Assembly (NCBI GenBank): GCA_016927475.1
Contig: JAFGMO010000044.1
Span: 1 to 64,000, forward strand
Direction of reading: 5' to 3'
Source of the DNA: Candidatus Aminicenantota bacterium
GTDB taxonomy: Bacteria > Acidobacteriota > Aminicenantia > Aminicenantales > Aminicenantaceae
Length of the DNA: 64,000 nt
The notes below the pieces were generated by a model, which had not been told where the DNA came from, searched no databases, and was given only the letters and a program-made list of their open reading frames with translations. Within the stretch, counting starts at the first letter, position 1, and the number at the start of each line of letters is the position of its first letter. This document shows positions 35,240 through 44,042 of this stretch, piece by piece. Position numbers and translations under genes: made by a program.

Positions 35240-35449
35240 TGTATCAAATTCATAATATTTATAAAAGAATATGATAGCCTGTATTATTCACAATTTGTCT
35301 TACATTATATTTTATGTTATTTTTTTATGCGGATCTGTTTCGAAGGTAGGTTCGTATTCCTTTCGGTATCAATAGTTTTTTTTATTTTAGCCGGACACTA
35401 AATAAGTTTTGGTGCAGGCAAGCGAATTAGGCAAATAGAGGAGATCATC

Positions 35450-37888
35450 ATGAAAAAAGCATCCGGTTTCACACGTTTGTCCCCTGAAAAACTTCGCTGG
35501 ACACTGGACCCCAAGGAACTTCCTTTTGACAGCAGTGACGAATGTGAACAATGCGAAGGCATCATCGGCCAGGAAAGGGCCCTAAAAGCCATAAGAACGG
35601 GCCTGGAAATCAAAAGCCTCGGTTACAACATATTTATCACGGGAATGGTCGGCACCGGCAGAACCACGACCATCAAACAACTTTTAGAGAAACTGGAAAA
35701 AACGGGAAAAACACCCGACGATATTATTTATGTCAACAATTTCGATAATCCGAACGAACCAATGCTCATCATGCTCCCCGCAGGAAAGGGGAGGCGGTTT
35801 CGGGAAGCGATGAACCGAATGATCGAAATGTTGAAAACCAATATTCCCGAGATGCTGAAAAGCAACTATTACACGGAAAGAAGAGACCAAATCCTTCAAG
35901 AACAGCAGAACAAACAGCAGGAGCATTTAAAACAATTCGAAGAAGAAGTCGCCAAAGAAGGTTTTGCGGTCATTCAGGTGCAGATGGGCCTCTATGTCCG
36001 TCCCGACCTGGTTCCTTTAGTCGATGGAAAACCGACTCCTTTTAACAAAGTGGAAGCCCTTGTCCGGCAAGGAAAATTCGAAAAGGAGAAACTGGAAAAG
36101 CTCCGGAAAAAATATGGGGAACTGAGTGAAAAACTGGAAAAAGTCCTCATCACCATGAAGAAGATCGAACAGGAAACGAGCAAGCTCCTCAAAGAATGGG
36201 ATTCCCAATCCATCACCCCCATCATCAAGGGAGCCGTCGATGAGATACGAAATAAATTTAAAGATGAAAAAATCGTTACATACCTGGACGATGTAGAACA
36301 AAATCTCATCCAAGACATCAATCTATTCAAAGTTCAAAAAAAAGAGGGACCCGAAAAACAAATAGGAGATCCCTTCACGCTGTACAAAGTCAATCTTCTT
36401 ATCGACAATGCCGAACAAAAGAACGAGCCCGTGGTTATGGAAACCAATCCCAACTACAATAACCTTTTCGGATCCATCGAAGTAAGCTCCTCCCGCTACG
36501 GAATCCTGGAGACGGACTTCTCCAAGATAAAATCCGGTTCCTTTCTTAAAGCGAACGGCGGTTATCTCGTTATCAACGCGTTGGACGCCCTCATCGAACC
36601 AGGAGTTTGGAATACCCTGAAAAGGTCCCTGAGAAATCAGATCTTCGAGATCCAGAACTTTGCTTCTCTTTATCTCATCTCGACAACAACGTTGAAACCG
36701 GAACCCATTCCGATCGACGTCAAGGTGGTTATGATTAGTGATACGGATATTTACAACCTGTTGTATTACTTGGACAAGGACTTTAAAAAAATCTTCAAGA
36801 TCAAAGCCGAGTTCGATTCCGAGATGAAAAAAGAAAAAAATTCCCTGTTAGAATATACAAGCTTTATAAAAAAGATATGTATTGACGACAAACTGATGCC
36901 CCTCAACAGAGAAGGCATTGCCGCTGTTTGTGAATACGGAACCCGTCTGGCAGGACGCCAGCATAAGCTGTCAACACGATTTAACATCATCGCCGATGTT
37001 CTTCGGGAAGCAAGCTACTGGGCTAAAAACGAAAACGCAAAGCAGATCAACCGGAGCCATGTGGAAAAAGCCATCGACGGACGCTTCGATAGAATCAGCC
37101 TTATAGAAGACAAGGTTCAGGAACTGATCGAAGAAGAAACAATTTTAATCGACACCAAGGGAAGTGTTGTCGGCCAGGTTAACGGCCTATCGGTCTACCT
37201 TCTGGGAGAATTCGCTTTTGGGAAACCGACCCGGATAACGGCCCGAACTTCCGTCGGACGGGCCGGTGTTATCAATATCGAGAGGGAAGCCGACATGAGC
37301 GGCAGAACGCACAACAAAGGTGTCCTCATTCTGGCGGGATACTTGCGGGGCAAATACGCTCAAAACAAACCTTTCTCCCTCTCGGCCAGCCTGGCTTTCG
37401 AACAATCTTACGGCGGCATCGACGGAGACAGCGCGTCTTCAACCGAGGTTTATGCCATTCTTTCCAGCTTGGCAGAGCTGCCCCTGCGCCAGGACATCGC
37501 CGTCACCGGTTCCCTCAATCAAAAAGGAGAAATCCAGCCCATCGGTGGTGTGAACGAGAAGATCGAGGGATTTTTTGAGGTTTGCAAGGCCAAGGGCCTG
37601 TCCGGTTCCCAGGGCGTCATAATCCCCGTTCAGAATATCAAAAACCTGATGCTCAAGAAGGAAGTTGTGGAAAACGTAGAAAAAGGCCGGTTCCACATCT
37701 ACCCCATTAAAACGATCGACGAGGGCATCTCGATTCTGACGGGAATCGAAGCCGGGACCATGAAGGAAGACGGGACTTTCGAAGAAGGCACGGTCCATTA
37801 CCTCGTCGACGAAAAACTAAAATATCTGGCCCAAAGCTGGAAAACATTCTCCAAAGATAAGGAAGAAAAAGAGAATAAAACAGGTTAA
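35450..37888 (+). CDS. LonB-like ATP-dependent protease (S16)
   Basis: 812 residues. The N-terminal AAA region binds ATP (ITGMVGTGRTTTIKQLLEKL as Walker A near 61-80), then a long coiled coil (about 135-290) stands in the middle of the AAA part, as in LonB/LonC-like proteins. Sensor and lid parts follow. The C-terminal S16 domain holds the catalytic pair S661 (DGDSASS) and K704 (VNEKIEG), 43 apart as in E. coli Lon. The N-terminal LAN substrate domain of LonA is absent. It degrades damaged or regulatory proteins. An AGAGGAGATC site precedes ATG. It diverges from the acetyltransferase gene. Confidence 0.88.
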   Translation: MKKASGFTRLSPEKLRWTLDPKELPFDSSDECEQCEGIIGQERALKAIRTGLEIKSLGYNIFITGMVGTGRTTTIKQLLEKLEKTGKTPDDIIYVNNFDNPNEPMLIMLPAGKGRRFREAMNRMIEMLKTNIPEMLKSNYYTERRDQILQEQQNKQQEHLKQFEEEVAKEGFAVIQVQMGLYVRPDLVPLVDGKPTPFNKVEALVRQGKFEKEKLEKLRKKYGELSEKLEKVLITMKKIEQETSKLLKEWDSQSITPIIKGAVDEIRNKFKDEKIVTYLDDVEQNLIQDINLFKVQKKEGPEKQIGDPFTLYKVNLLIDNAEQKNEPVVMETNPNYNNLFGSIEVSSSRYGILETDFSKIKSGSFLKANGGYLVINALDALIEPGVWNTLKRSLRNQIFEIQNFASLYLISTTTLKPEPIPIDVKVVMISDTDIYNLLYYLDKDFKKIFKIKAEFDSEMKKEKNSLLEYTSFIKKICIDDKLMPLNREGIAAVCEYGTRLAGRQHKLSTRFNIIADVLREASYWAKNENAKQINRSHVEKAIDGRFDRISLIEDKVQELIEEETILIDTKGSVVGQVNGLSVYLLGEFAFGKPTRITARTSVGRAGVINIEREADMSGRTHNKGVLILAGYLRGKYAQNKPFSLSASLAFEQSYGGIDGDSASSTEVYAILSSLAELPLRQDIAVTGSLNQKGEIQPIGGVNEKIEGFFEVCKAKGLSGSQGVIIPVQNIKNLMLKKEVVENVEKGRFHIYPIKTIDEGISILTGIEAGTMKEDGTFEEGTVHYLVDEKLKYLAQSWKTFSKDKEEKENKTG

Positions 37889-37931
37889 TAACCTCGATGG
37901 GGTCTGTCTCCATGATCCTGGAATCGAGGCC

Positions 37932-38663
37932 TCAGGCCTTTATGGAGACCTGTTTCTTAAGCCGATGAACTTCATTCGGACGCAAAAAACGCCAGTGCCC
38001 TTTTTTAAGATCCCCCAATTTCAGAGAACCAACCTGTACCCGTTTCAACTCAATGACTTCATGTCCGACGGAGGCAAACATCCTTCGAATCTCGCGTTTT
38101 CTTCCTTCCCGTATGGTCATCTGAAAAAGCGAGCGTTTTCCCTTTTCAGCTATAGGCTCCAAGGATGCGGGAGACGTTTTTTTCCCATCGATAAAAATTC
38201 CTTTTTCCAATAGAGAAATCTTCTCCCGACCGGGATGCCCCTTGACCTTGACCAGATATATCTTGGAAATCTGAAAACGGGGATGGGTCAAACGGTAAGC
38301 CAGCTCCCCGTCATCCGTCAAAAGCAGAAGCCCCTCACTGTCGGCGTCCAACCTTCCGACGGGATAAATCCTGCGCTCAAAAGACGGAAGAAGGTTCAAA
38401 ACCTGGGGACGGTTCTGGGGGTCCTTTGTCGTAACGATATAACCTCGCGGTTTGTTAACCATGATATAGACATTCTTTTTTTTACAGGCAACTTCTCTTC
38501 CTTGAAAGACAATCTTGTCCCGGGATGGATCGATACGGCATCCCAGCTCCCGGATCACCCGGCCGTTCACCTTTATTTCACCTCGCTCGATCATGCGGTC
38601 TGCTTCTCTCCGTGAGGCAACTCCGGCCTGTGACAAGTATTTGTTCAATCTGATATCGGACAT
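37932..38663 (-). CDS. rluB: 23S rRNA pseudouridine synthase, RluB/RsuA family
   Basis: 243 residues. An S4 RNA-binding domain (IRLNKYLSQAGVASRREADR, about 4-60) precedes the synthase core with the active Asp in GRLDADSEGLLLLTDDGELA and the late EGRKREIRRMFASVGHEVIE. It changes uridine to pseudouridine in ribosomal RNA; RluB versus a close relative cannot be separated by eye. It is convergent with the Lon-like gene. Confidence 0.88.
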   Translation of the reverse strand: MSDIRLNKYLSQAGVASRREADRMIERGEIKVNGRVIRELGCRIDPSRDKIVFQGREVACKKKNVYIMVNKPRGYIVTTKDPQNRPQVLNLLPSFERRIYPVGRLDADSEGLLLLTDDGELAYRLTHPRFQISKIYLVKVKGHPGREKISLLEKGIFIDGKKTSPASLEPIAEKGKRSLFQMTIREGRKREIRRMFASVGHEVIELKRVQVGSLKLGDLKKGHWRFLRPNEVHRLKKQVSIKA

Positions 38664-38711
38664 TTGCTTCTGAATAACACAGGCAGGGAATAAATTAGAA
38701 TGGGCTTCAGG

Positions 38712-39275
38712 TTAGAAATAATAGGACAAGCCCCCGCAGATGGAAAAATTACCGATTCCAAAATCAAGTTCCTTGATGCTGACCCGGACATGATGGAATT
38801 TTCCCTCGGCCATAAGGGCGAAATTTTCACCCAGAGTCAGCTCCACTCCGACTCCCAGATTATAGCCCCCTTCCGAATCCCGGTCGATATCGTGAATATC
38901 CGCCGTGTAATATCCGAAGCCCAGAGCCGCATAAGCATGGAAAACAGCCACAGAGAAAAAATCATACTTGAGCGTCAAGCCGATGTAACTATACTCGACT
39001 TCCCTTTCTCCCCATTGAAAGGTCAGGAGATCTTTCGGTAAAAGGTTATGAGCAGCCTGAAAGTAAGAACCTTCCAGGGTAATCCTCCAAAGTCTGATGC
39101 CGGCCCTTAGGCCGAAAAGAAACGTCGTGTCATAGCTGAACTCAACATTTTCCAGGCTCGGTTTTTGAGCGGAAAATCCTCCCAGGACACCGATAAAAAC
39201 ACCACTCGAAGCCCATACAACCGCAACTCCCAAAAATAAAGTCAACGCCAAAAAGGCAGTCGTTTTTTTCAGCAT
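38712..39275 (-). CDS. Small outer-membrane beta-barrel protein
   Basis: 187 residues with a signal peptide (MLKKTTAFLALTLFLGVAVV, then WASS). The rest alternates short amphipathic strands and turns (FLFGLRAGIRLWRITLEGSY, YIGLTLKYDFFSVAVFHAYA) and ends in a terminal aromatic FSICGGLSYYF, the C-terminal signal read by BamA. Probably an 8-strand OmpA/OmpX-like barrel. No function can be given. Confidence 0.65.
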   Translation of the reverse strand: MLKKTTAFLALTLFLGVAVVWASSGVFIGVLGGFSAQKPSLENVEFSYDTTFLFGLRAGIRLWRITLEGSYFQAAHNLLPKDLLTFQWGEREVEYSYIGLTLKYDFFSVAVFHAYAALGFGYYTADIHDIDRDSEGGYNLGVGVELTLGENFALMAEGKFHHVRVSIKELDFGIGNFSICGGLSYYF

Positions 39276-39474
39276 GTATTACTCCGTAAGGCCATCCCCG
39301 ATTCCGTTTGCCTGATGGAAATTCCTTTATTCAGGCATTCCCGTCAAACCACAGGGACTGGCTTTGTTCCATAACCCGGCTGCCTTTCATTTTAAAACTT
39401 CTATATCCCTAAAAACAAGGTACCGCCATAATTTATTAACACCTTTTTTTCCTACAGTTACCTTATCGTCCCGC

Positions 39475-40077
39475 TCAAACGGTTGCCAGACGCGGTTTTA
39501 CCAGTATCTCCATAATCCTGATATCGAAAAAATCCTGGGCTGGGGCCGGGCGAAGAAGCAGTGCCGTATCCGCTCCCCGGGCCGTTCCTCCGATACTGAC
39601 GCACGGCTCACCGGTTGGAATATAACCGGCATCCGAAGCCATGAGGGCAACCTCAACAGCCACTTTCGTCCCTTCGCCGAAAAGGCGAAGCGTATAGGCG
39701 ATGATCTCTTCCATCTGATAGGATCCCAATTTTTTGCGCACGGCCCGTCCCACTCCGCCGAAAGCATGCTGGCATGTCAGAACCTTAACCCCGGCTCTCA
39801 ACAGGTTCTCACGAACCGCCGGCTGCATCTCCTGGTAATTCGTTTTGACAAATCCTGTTGAATGGGTGACGATGACCAGATTTCTGTCTCTGAAAAAATC
39901 AAGGGCCTTGAGCGCCGTCTCACCTTGTGATGAAGCGGCAACAATATGGCGGACATCCAGTTCCTTGACCCGGCGGGCCGCGGCAGCCAAAGTTTTTAGC
40001 GTGTTCTCCCTTCCCGGTTCGTCAAAATAAAGACAGGGTAAAGATCGGCCGCTTGCTGCATTGCTGAATTCTGTCAT
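39475..40077 (-). CDS. Pyruvate kinase C-terminal-like domain protein
   Basis: 200 residues that fold like the isolated alpha/beta C-terminal domain of pyruvate kinase (PK_C-like). Marks are GRENTLKTLAAAARRVKELD, HIVAASSQGETALKALDFFR, LVIVTHSTGFV and EVALMASDAGYIPTGEPCVS with IGGTARGADTALLL. The catalytic barrel is absent, so it is not a pyruvate kinase. Such stand-alone domains are common in archaea and anaerobes and have no firm role. The 198-bp gap to 39276 has no clear site. Confidence 0.7.
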   Translation of the reverse strand: MTEFSNAASGRSLPCLYFDEPGRENTLKTLAAAARRVKELDVRHIVAASSQGETALKALDFFRDRNLVIVTHSTGFVKTNYQEMQPAVRENLLRAGVKVLTCQHAFGGVGRAVRKKLGSYQMEEIIAYTLRLFGEGTKVAVEVALMASDAGYIPTGEPCVSIGGTARGADTALLLRPAPAQDFFDIRIMEILVKPRLATV

Positions 40078-40144
40078 CCTTCCTCCCCACAGAAAATTAT
40101 AATAAATTGTTAGAACGGCCTGTACCTTACACTTTTATTATATA

Positions 40145-40309
40145 GGGGTCAAGCCTTTGCTTGACTCATTTACTCATTTAGTAACTCCCTTTGGTTGTGG
40201 TTGTGATTTTCCACCGGACAGACTCCAGTCCAGGAATAGGAATGAGGATGATAATAGTAAACAACAAGAGGCTTTTGCAATAAATGAATCAAGCAAAGAC
40301 TTGACCCCC
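40145..40309. mobile_element. MITE-like element, 165 bp, 26-bp inverted repeats
   Basis: GGGGTCAAGCCTTTGCTTGA plus CTCATT (from 40145) is matched on the other strand at about 40284-40309 by GGGGTCAAGTCTTTGCTTGA plus TTCATT: 24 of 26 bases agree. The interior is short and non-coding. Termini of this GGGGTCAAG type are seen with REP-associated tyrosine transposases. Its right end forms the last codons and stop of the decayed gene next to it. Confidence 0.65.
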
Positions 40310-41219
40310 TTTTTTAAAGTTGAAGGTATAGGTGAACTTTAAAAGCAGGGTGCGGGTGTCCGTCAAAGGCAAAACCGGAACCATTCTGGCTCGATCCGTA
40401 TTCAGCGCTTCATTATAAACCAAATAGAAGTCGACACCTTCCCGTGGATTGTAACGAAGGCGGATGTTGGTGCTTACGGCATTCACGGCGCTGTTGTACT
40501 GGACAAAGGCCATAGCTGAAAATGAGGTGCTCAGCATGGTTAAAGCCCTTATCCTGGCAATATGGGTTGTCAATTCCTGGCCGCGGTCCGGGAAGGTCAT
40601 TCGGTTCAACTCATAATCCAGACTCAGTCCCAAGTCGGAAATGATGGACCAGGCCGGACTTATACCGAGCGAAAATCGCCGGCCGTCATAAAAAAGGTAA
40701 TTGTCTTTGAAAACCCGGATAAGACCGTCCAGCCCGTAAGCATAATGCAGTCCCGACGGCGTCATGAAAAAGGCCAGGGCGTTCTCCTTGTCATTGAAAG
40801 AATCAATAACGATGCCGAACCATTCGCAAGCCGGATTTCCGGAATCCCTTTGCTTGGAATTCGAGAGAATTTTCTCCTGTTCACTGTCATAAAGCCGGCC
40901 GGCCAGATAGATATAATGATCATCATGGGCTAGAAGGATTTCCGACCGTTCGGTGGGATGGATCAACACCAAAATGCGGTTCCATCTGGATTAAAAAAAT
41001 AGGCCGGATATCCTCCCAAGCCGGCTCACGGCTTTGGCCGTCGAGTGTTACCGGACCTTTGATTCTAGGCACAATAATATGCATACTTTAGCCTGATTTT
41101 TTATGCCCTTTTTTTTCAGATTCCGTTCGACTAAAATTTATTCTGTTCCCGCCCATCAAAAGCCCCTTCAAGAGCACGAACGTAACTATTCCTAGGATTA
41201 GACTTTTTCTTTTCCTCAT
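40289..41219 (-). pseudogene. Decayed DUF5916 (CBM9-like plus outer-membrane barrel) gene
   Basis: ATG 41219 (after GAGGTATCATC) starts a signal peptide MRKRKSLILGIVTFVLLKGL. An in-frame TAA follows about 44 codons on, yet the same frame continues with IVPRIKGPVTLDGQSREPAW, the usual opening of CBM9-like DUF5916 proteins. A frameshift near 40970 moves to TERSEILLAHDDHYIYLAGR and EWFGIVIDSFNDKENALAFF. Right after YAYGLDG the text jumps to late barrel strands (LGISPAWSIISDLGLSLDYE, RTLLLKFTYTF). A full family member is 700-900 residues, so several hundred middle residues are missing. The last codons and TGA come from the MITE-like element. 41220-41415 shows no gene. Confidence 0.8.
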
Positions 41220-41415
41220 GATGATACCTCAAAAAAAGACTAAGAGGAAAAAGCCATAAAATCGACCTGGTTCATGAGTCCGAACGATTCCGGTGAAAAA
41301 ATTTAGGTAGGATGAAGGTTTATTAAAAAGATAGCAAAAGAAAGCGCCTTAATCTATGATGTTTGGTTGCGCATATCCAAAAAAATGTCACACCCCTTTT
41401 CAAAGGAGTTTATAG

Positions 41416-42366
41416 TCAAGGAATGAGAAGTATTTTGAGGACGCCCGGTTTTTGGGCTTCGGCAAATGCCTTCTCCGCTTCTTCCAGGCTGAATGTACCG
41501 TCGATCATTTCCTTGACCTCGACAGCTTTTTTTTCGAGCAGTGAGATGGCCGGCGGAAAGGGCCCGCACCGTGAACCAACAAGCCGTATCTCATCCACTA
41601 CCACCTGGGAAAAATTAAGGCACGCTTTTCCAGCATAGGTACTTTTAAGAACGACCGTCCCGGACGGCTTGACAAAATTAAGGGCCGTTTCCAGTCCCTC
41701 TCTTTGACCCGTCGCTTCGACAATGAGGTCGTACCGGGATTTTTTATCCGGAAGGCGCATCAATGTTTCGATGCCCCTTTTTCGCAGAATCTTCAGGTTT
41801 GGCGGATGGCGGCCGATGCAAAACACCTTATCGGTCCGGGTTCTGAGAACCTGGGCGATTAAAAGTCCCAATTTCCCATCCCCTAATATAAGCACACGAT
41901 CTTTCTCCCGCACATGGACTTGTTCCAGAATCCTCAGGGCTGCTGCCAGGGGCTCGATGAATACCGCCTCCCGGTCTTCGATGGAATCAGGCAAAATATG
42001 AAGGTTTTCCACAGGAAGAGTCACAAACGGGGCGAACACCCCATCCTTGCCGGAAATTCCCAAAACACTCCGATGAGGACAGTGGCGGCTTTCGCCGGAA
42101 AGGCATAAAACACAGCGGCCACAGACCAGATTGATCTCCCCCACAACCCGCTTGCCGGCCCATTTGTTATCCTGGGATTCTAGAACAATGCCCACGAACT
42201 CATGACCTAAAATGCCTTCAAAATCCATGTATCCCCGAACAAGTTCCAAGTCCGTATTGCAAATTCCGGCTAGGTGTACTTGAATCAGTGCTTCCTCTGC
42301 AGAAGGAACCGGACGGGGCTTGTTTCTCACTCTCAGTTTTTTCGCTTCAAGAACAACCGCTTTCAT
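41416..42366 (-). CDS. Zinc-dependent medium-chain alcohol dehydrogenase family protein
   Basis: 316 residues from ATG 42366 with AAAGGAG upstream. The GroES-like half has the catalytic-zinc Cys and His (GICNTDLELVRGYMDFEGIL and GHEFVGIV) and the structural-zinc cysteines (CGRCVLCLSGESRHCPHR). The Rossmann half has VLILGDGKLGLLIAQVL. The second catalytic-zinc Glu is in FIEPLAAAL. Length is slightly short (usual 340-350). The substrate is not known. It is preceded by the outer-membrane gene at 42551 on the same strand, 184 bp away. Confidence 0.8.
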   Translation of the reverse strand: MKAVVLEAKKLRVRNKPRPVPSAEEALIQVHLAGICNTDLELVRGYMDFEGILGHEFVGIVLESQDNKWAGKRVVGEINLVCGRCVLCLSGESRHCPHRSVLGISGKDGVFAPFVTLPVENLHILPDSIEDREAVFIEPLAAALRILEQVHVREKDRVLILGDGKLGLLIAQVLRTRTDKVFCIGRHPPNLKILRKRGIETLMRLPDKKSRYDLIVEATGQREGLETALNFVKPSGTVVLKSTYAGKACLNFSQVVVDEIRLVGSRCGPFPPAISLLEKKAVEVKEMIDGTFSLEEAEKAFAEAQKPGVLKILLIP

Positions 42367-42550
42367 GCTGATGCAAGCTCCTTTTGACATTCCACAGGAA
42401 TATTCATTTTCACTATTTTTTAAAATGTCCTCACAGTTGCAGCAATGAACGAAATCCCATTTTTTAACTCATGCCTACACAGAAAAGAAAAACAATCTTA
42501 TACCTAGAAAAATCCATCAACGGGTTATGAACTTGATAAGCTGTTGGAAT

Positions 42551-43939
42551 CTATTTGATGTCAAACCGGAAAGACAGCGAAGAAACAACATTCCATGAAG
42601 TAAACTTGTTGTTATCCGCACGGTAATCGCTTGACTTGTAAGATCCCAGCCTGAAGACTCCGGCCACATCCCAGACAAAATTTTTGAAAACGAGCCCGGT
42701 TCCAAAGGTCAAACCGATGAAATTCAGCGGCTCATCATCAATATCCAAAAAAATCTGCTTGTCCAGGAAACCGCCAAACCTTAAAGGCAGAGCTCCGCCT
42801 TCAAAAACAATGAGGTATTCCATTCCTCCCCGGATTTGATAAGAATTCTGGGGTTCATCGACCGGATATCCGGTGTCGGTCCATGAAGTATCTTCCCAGT
42901 CTATCAAACCGCCGGACCAGGCCGTGTAGAAAAAATCCGCCGTTATCGTTAAGGCACTGACCGGGCGGAAGGCAATCCCTCCTCCTAAAGAATAAGGCCA
43001 GGTGATGCTCGCTTTTTCAGTTCCGCCCGCCGAGCCGGATAAAATATAGACCGTTCCGGGGATATATCCATAACTTTCTTCCTGCTCGATGTCATAGGTA
43101 TAGTCGAGGCTGGGGGTGAATTTTGACTTGTAGACAAAACCCAAGGAGACCATATCGAACTTGAGAAGCAAACCGGCGTCAAAACTAATGCCGGACACAG
43201 AATATTTCCGGTTGTCCGTGTAATCGAGCGTTTCAAAATAAAAGGGATTTCCATACCAGTAATGATTACCATCATAACCCCAGCCATAGTCAGTGGTGAC
43301 GCTTCCGGTCCAGTAGTTGATATTGAAGCCCAAATAGAAAAAATCGGCAAGTTTGGAGGCCAGCGAAAAAGACAAAGAATTATACCCCCCGCTGCTTTCC
43401 AGATTTTCATATGACATGTCCCCGTAATAATAGTCGGTATAATCCGTAAACTCGGCCTTGTATGGATATGTTAAAGAATAGGAATAAGATGAGGGAAGTT
43501 TTTTCTGATAAGCAAAACCGATGGCGATGGGAATGTTGAACATATTGAGAGGCAGCACGAATCCGCCGTAATCAAAAACAAACTGGTTGTATTTGAGGTC
43601 GACCGCTCCTTGGGTGACGATCTGGTTATCGACACTGGGGACCCCGGAATATGTCCGTGAAAAAGCGGCATACTTATTGGTAATCCCGCCGAATTTGAAA
43701 CCAAGGGAAATTTCGGGTTTCAAAAGCTGGGCCAGGCCGGCCGGATTAAAATTGATGGCCGTGATATCATCGGCCAGTGCGATGAAAGCCCCGCCCATCC
43801 CGAGAGCCCTCGCTCCAAATCCCAAACCAATATTGGAATAAATCGTCGGGTCCTTGGTTTCTCTCTGGGCACATAGGGGCCCGCTCAAAAACAGGATAAA
43901 AACAAAAAGCGCCGGCAAAACGCTGTATTTAACTTTCAT
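42551..43939 (-). CDS. Outer-membrane beta-barrel protein of FadL/PorV-like type
   Basis: 462 residues from ATG 43939, with GAGGAGG five bases upstream; a longer frame to 43990 adds no signal sequence. The signal peptide is MKVKYSVLPALFVFILFLSG. The start of the mature chain, NIGLGFGARALGMGGAFIAL followed by INFNPAGLAQL, is the typical N-terminus of FadL/PorV/UPF0164 barrels. Many short amphipathic strands follow and the chain ends in an aromatic-rich strand (SLSFRFDIK). It is 103 bp after the PP2C gene and may be in its operon. Cargo is unknown. Confidence 0.75.
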   Translation of the reverse strand: MKVKYSVLPALFVFILFLSGPLCAQRETKDPTIYSNIGLGFGARALGMGGAFIALADDITAINFNPAGLAQLLKPEISLGFKFGGITNKYAAFSRTYSGVPSVDNQIVTQGAVDLKYNQFVFDYGGFVLPLNMFNIPIAIGFAYQKKLPSSYSYSLTYPYKAEFTDYTDYYYGDMSYENLESSGGYNSLSFSLASKLADFFYLGFNINYWTGSVTTDYGWGYDGNHYWYGNPFYFETLDYTDNRKYSVSGISFDAGLLLKFDMVSLGFVYKSKFTPSLDYTYDIEQEESYGYIPGTVYILSGSAGGTEKASITWPYSLGGGIAFRPVSALTITADFFYTAWSGGLIDWEDTSWTDTGYPVDEPQNSYQIRGGMEYLIVFEGGALPLRFGGFLDKQIFLDIDDEPLNFIGLTFGTGLVFKNFVWDVAGVFRLGSYKSSDYRADNNKFTSWNVVSSLSFRFDIK

Positions 43940-44042
43940 CAATACCTCCTCGCCTAAAATTTTGTCTTTAAAAGACTTTCTTCGAAACAAAGACCCTTGT
44001 TCCCCAATCTAATGGGATTGAATGGTCTCCGTCCGCAAATGT

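Noticed and set aside
37900..37960. Inverted GTCTCCAT/ATGGAGAC between the convergent Lon-like and rluB genes as a terminator
   Set aside because: The U-run is weak and the stem overlaps the rluB end; it may be chance pairing.
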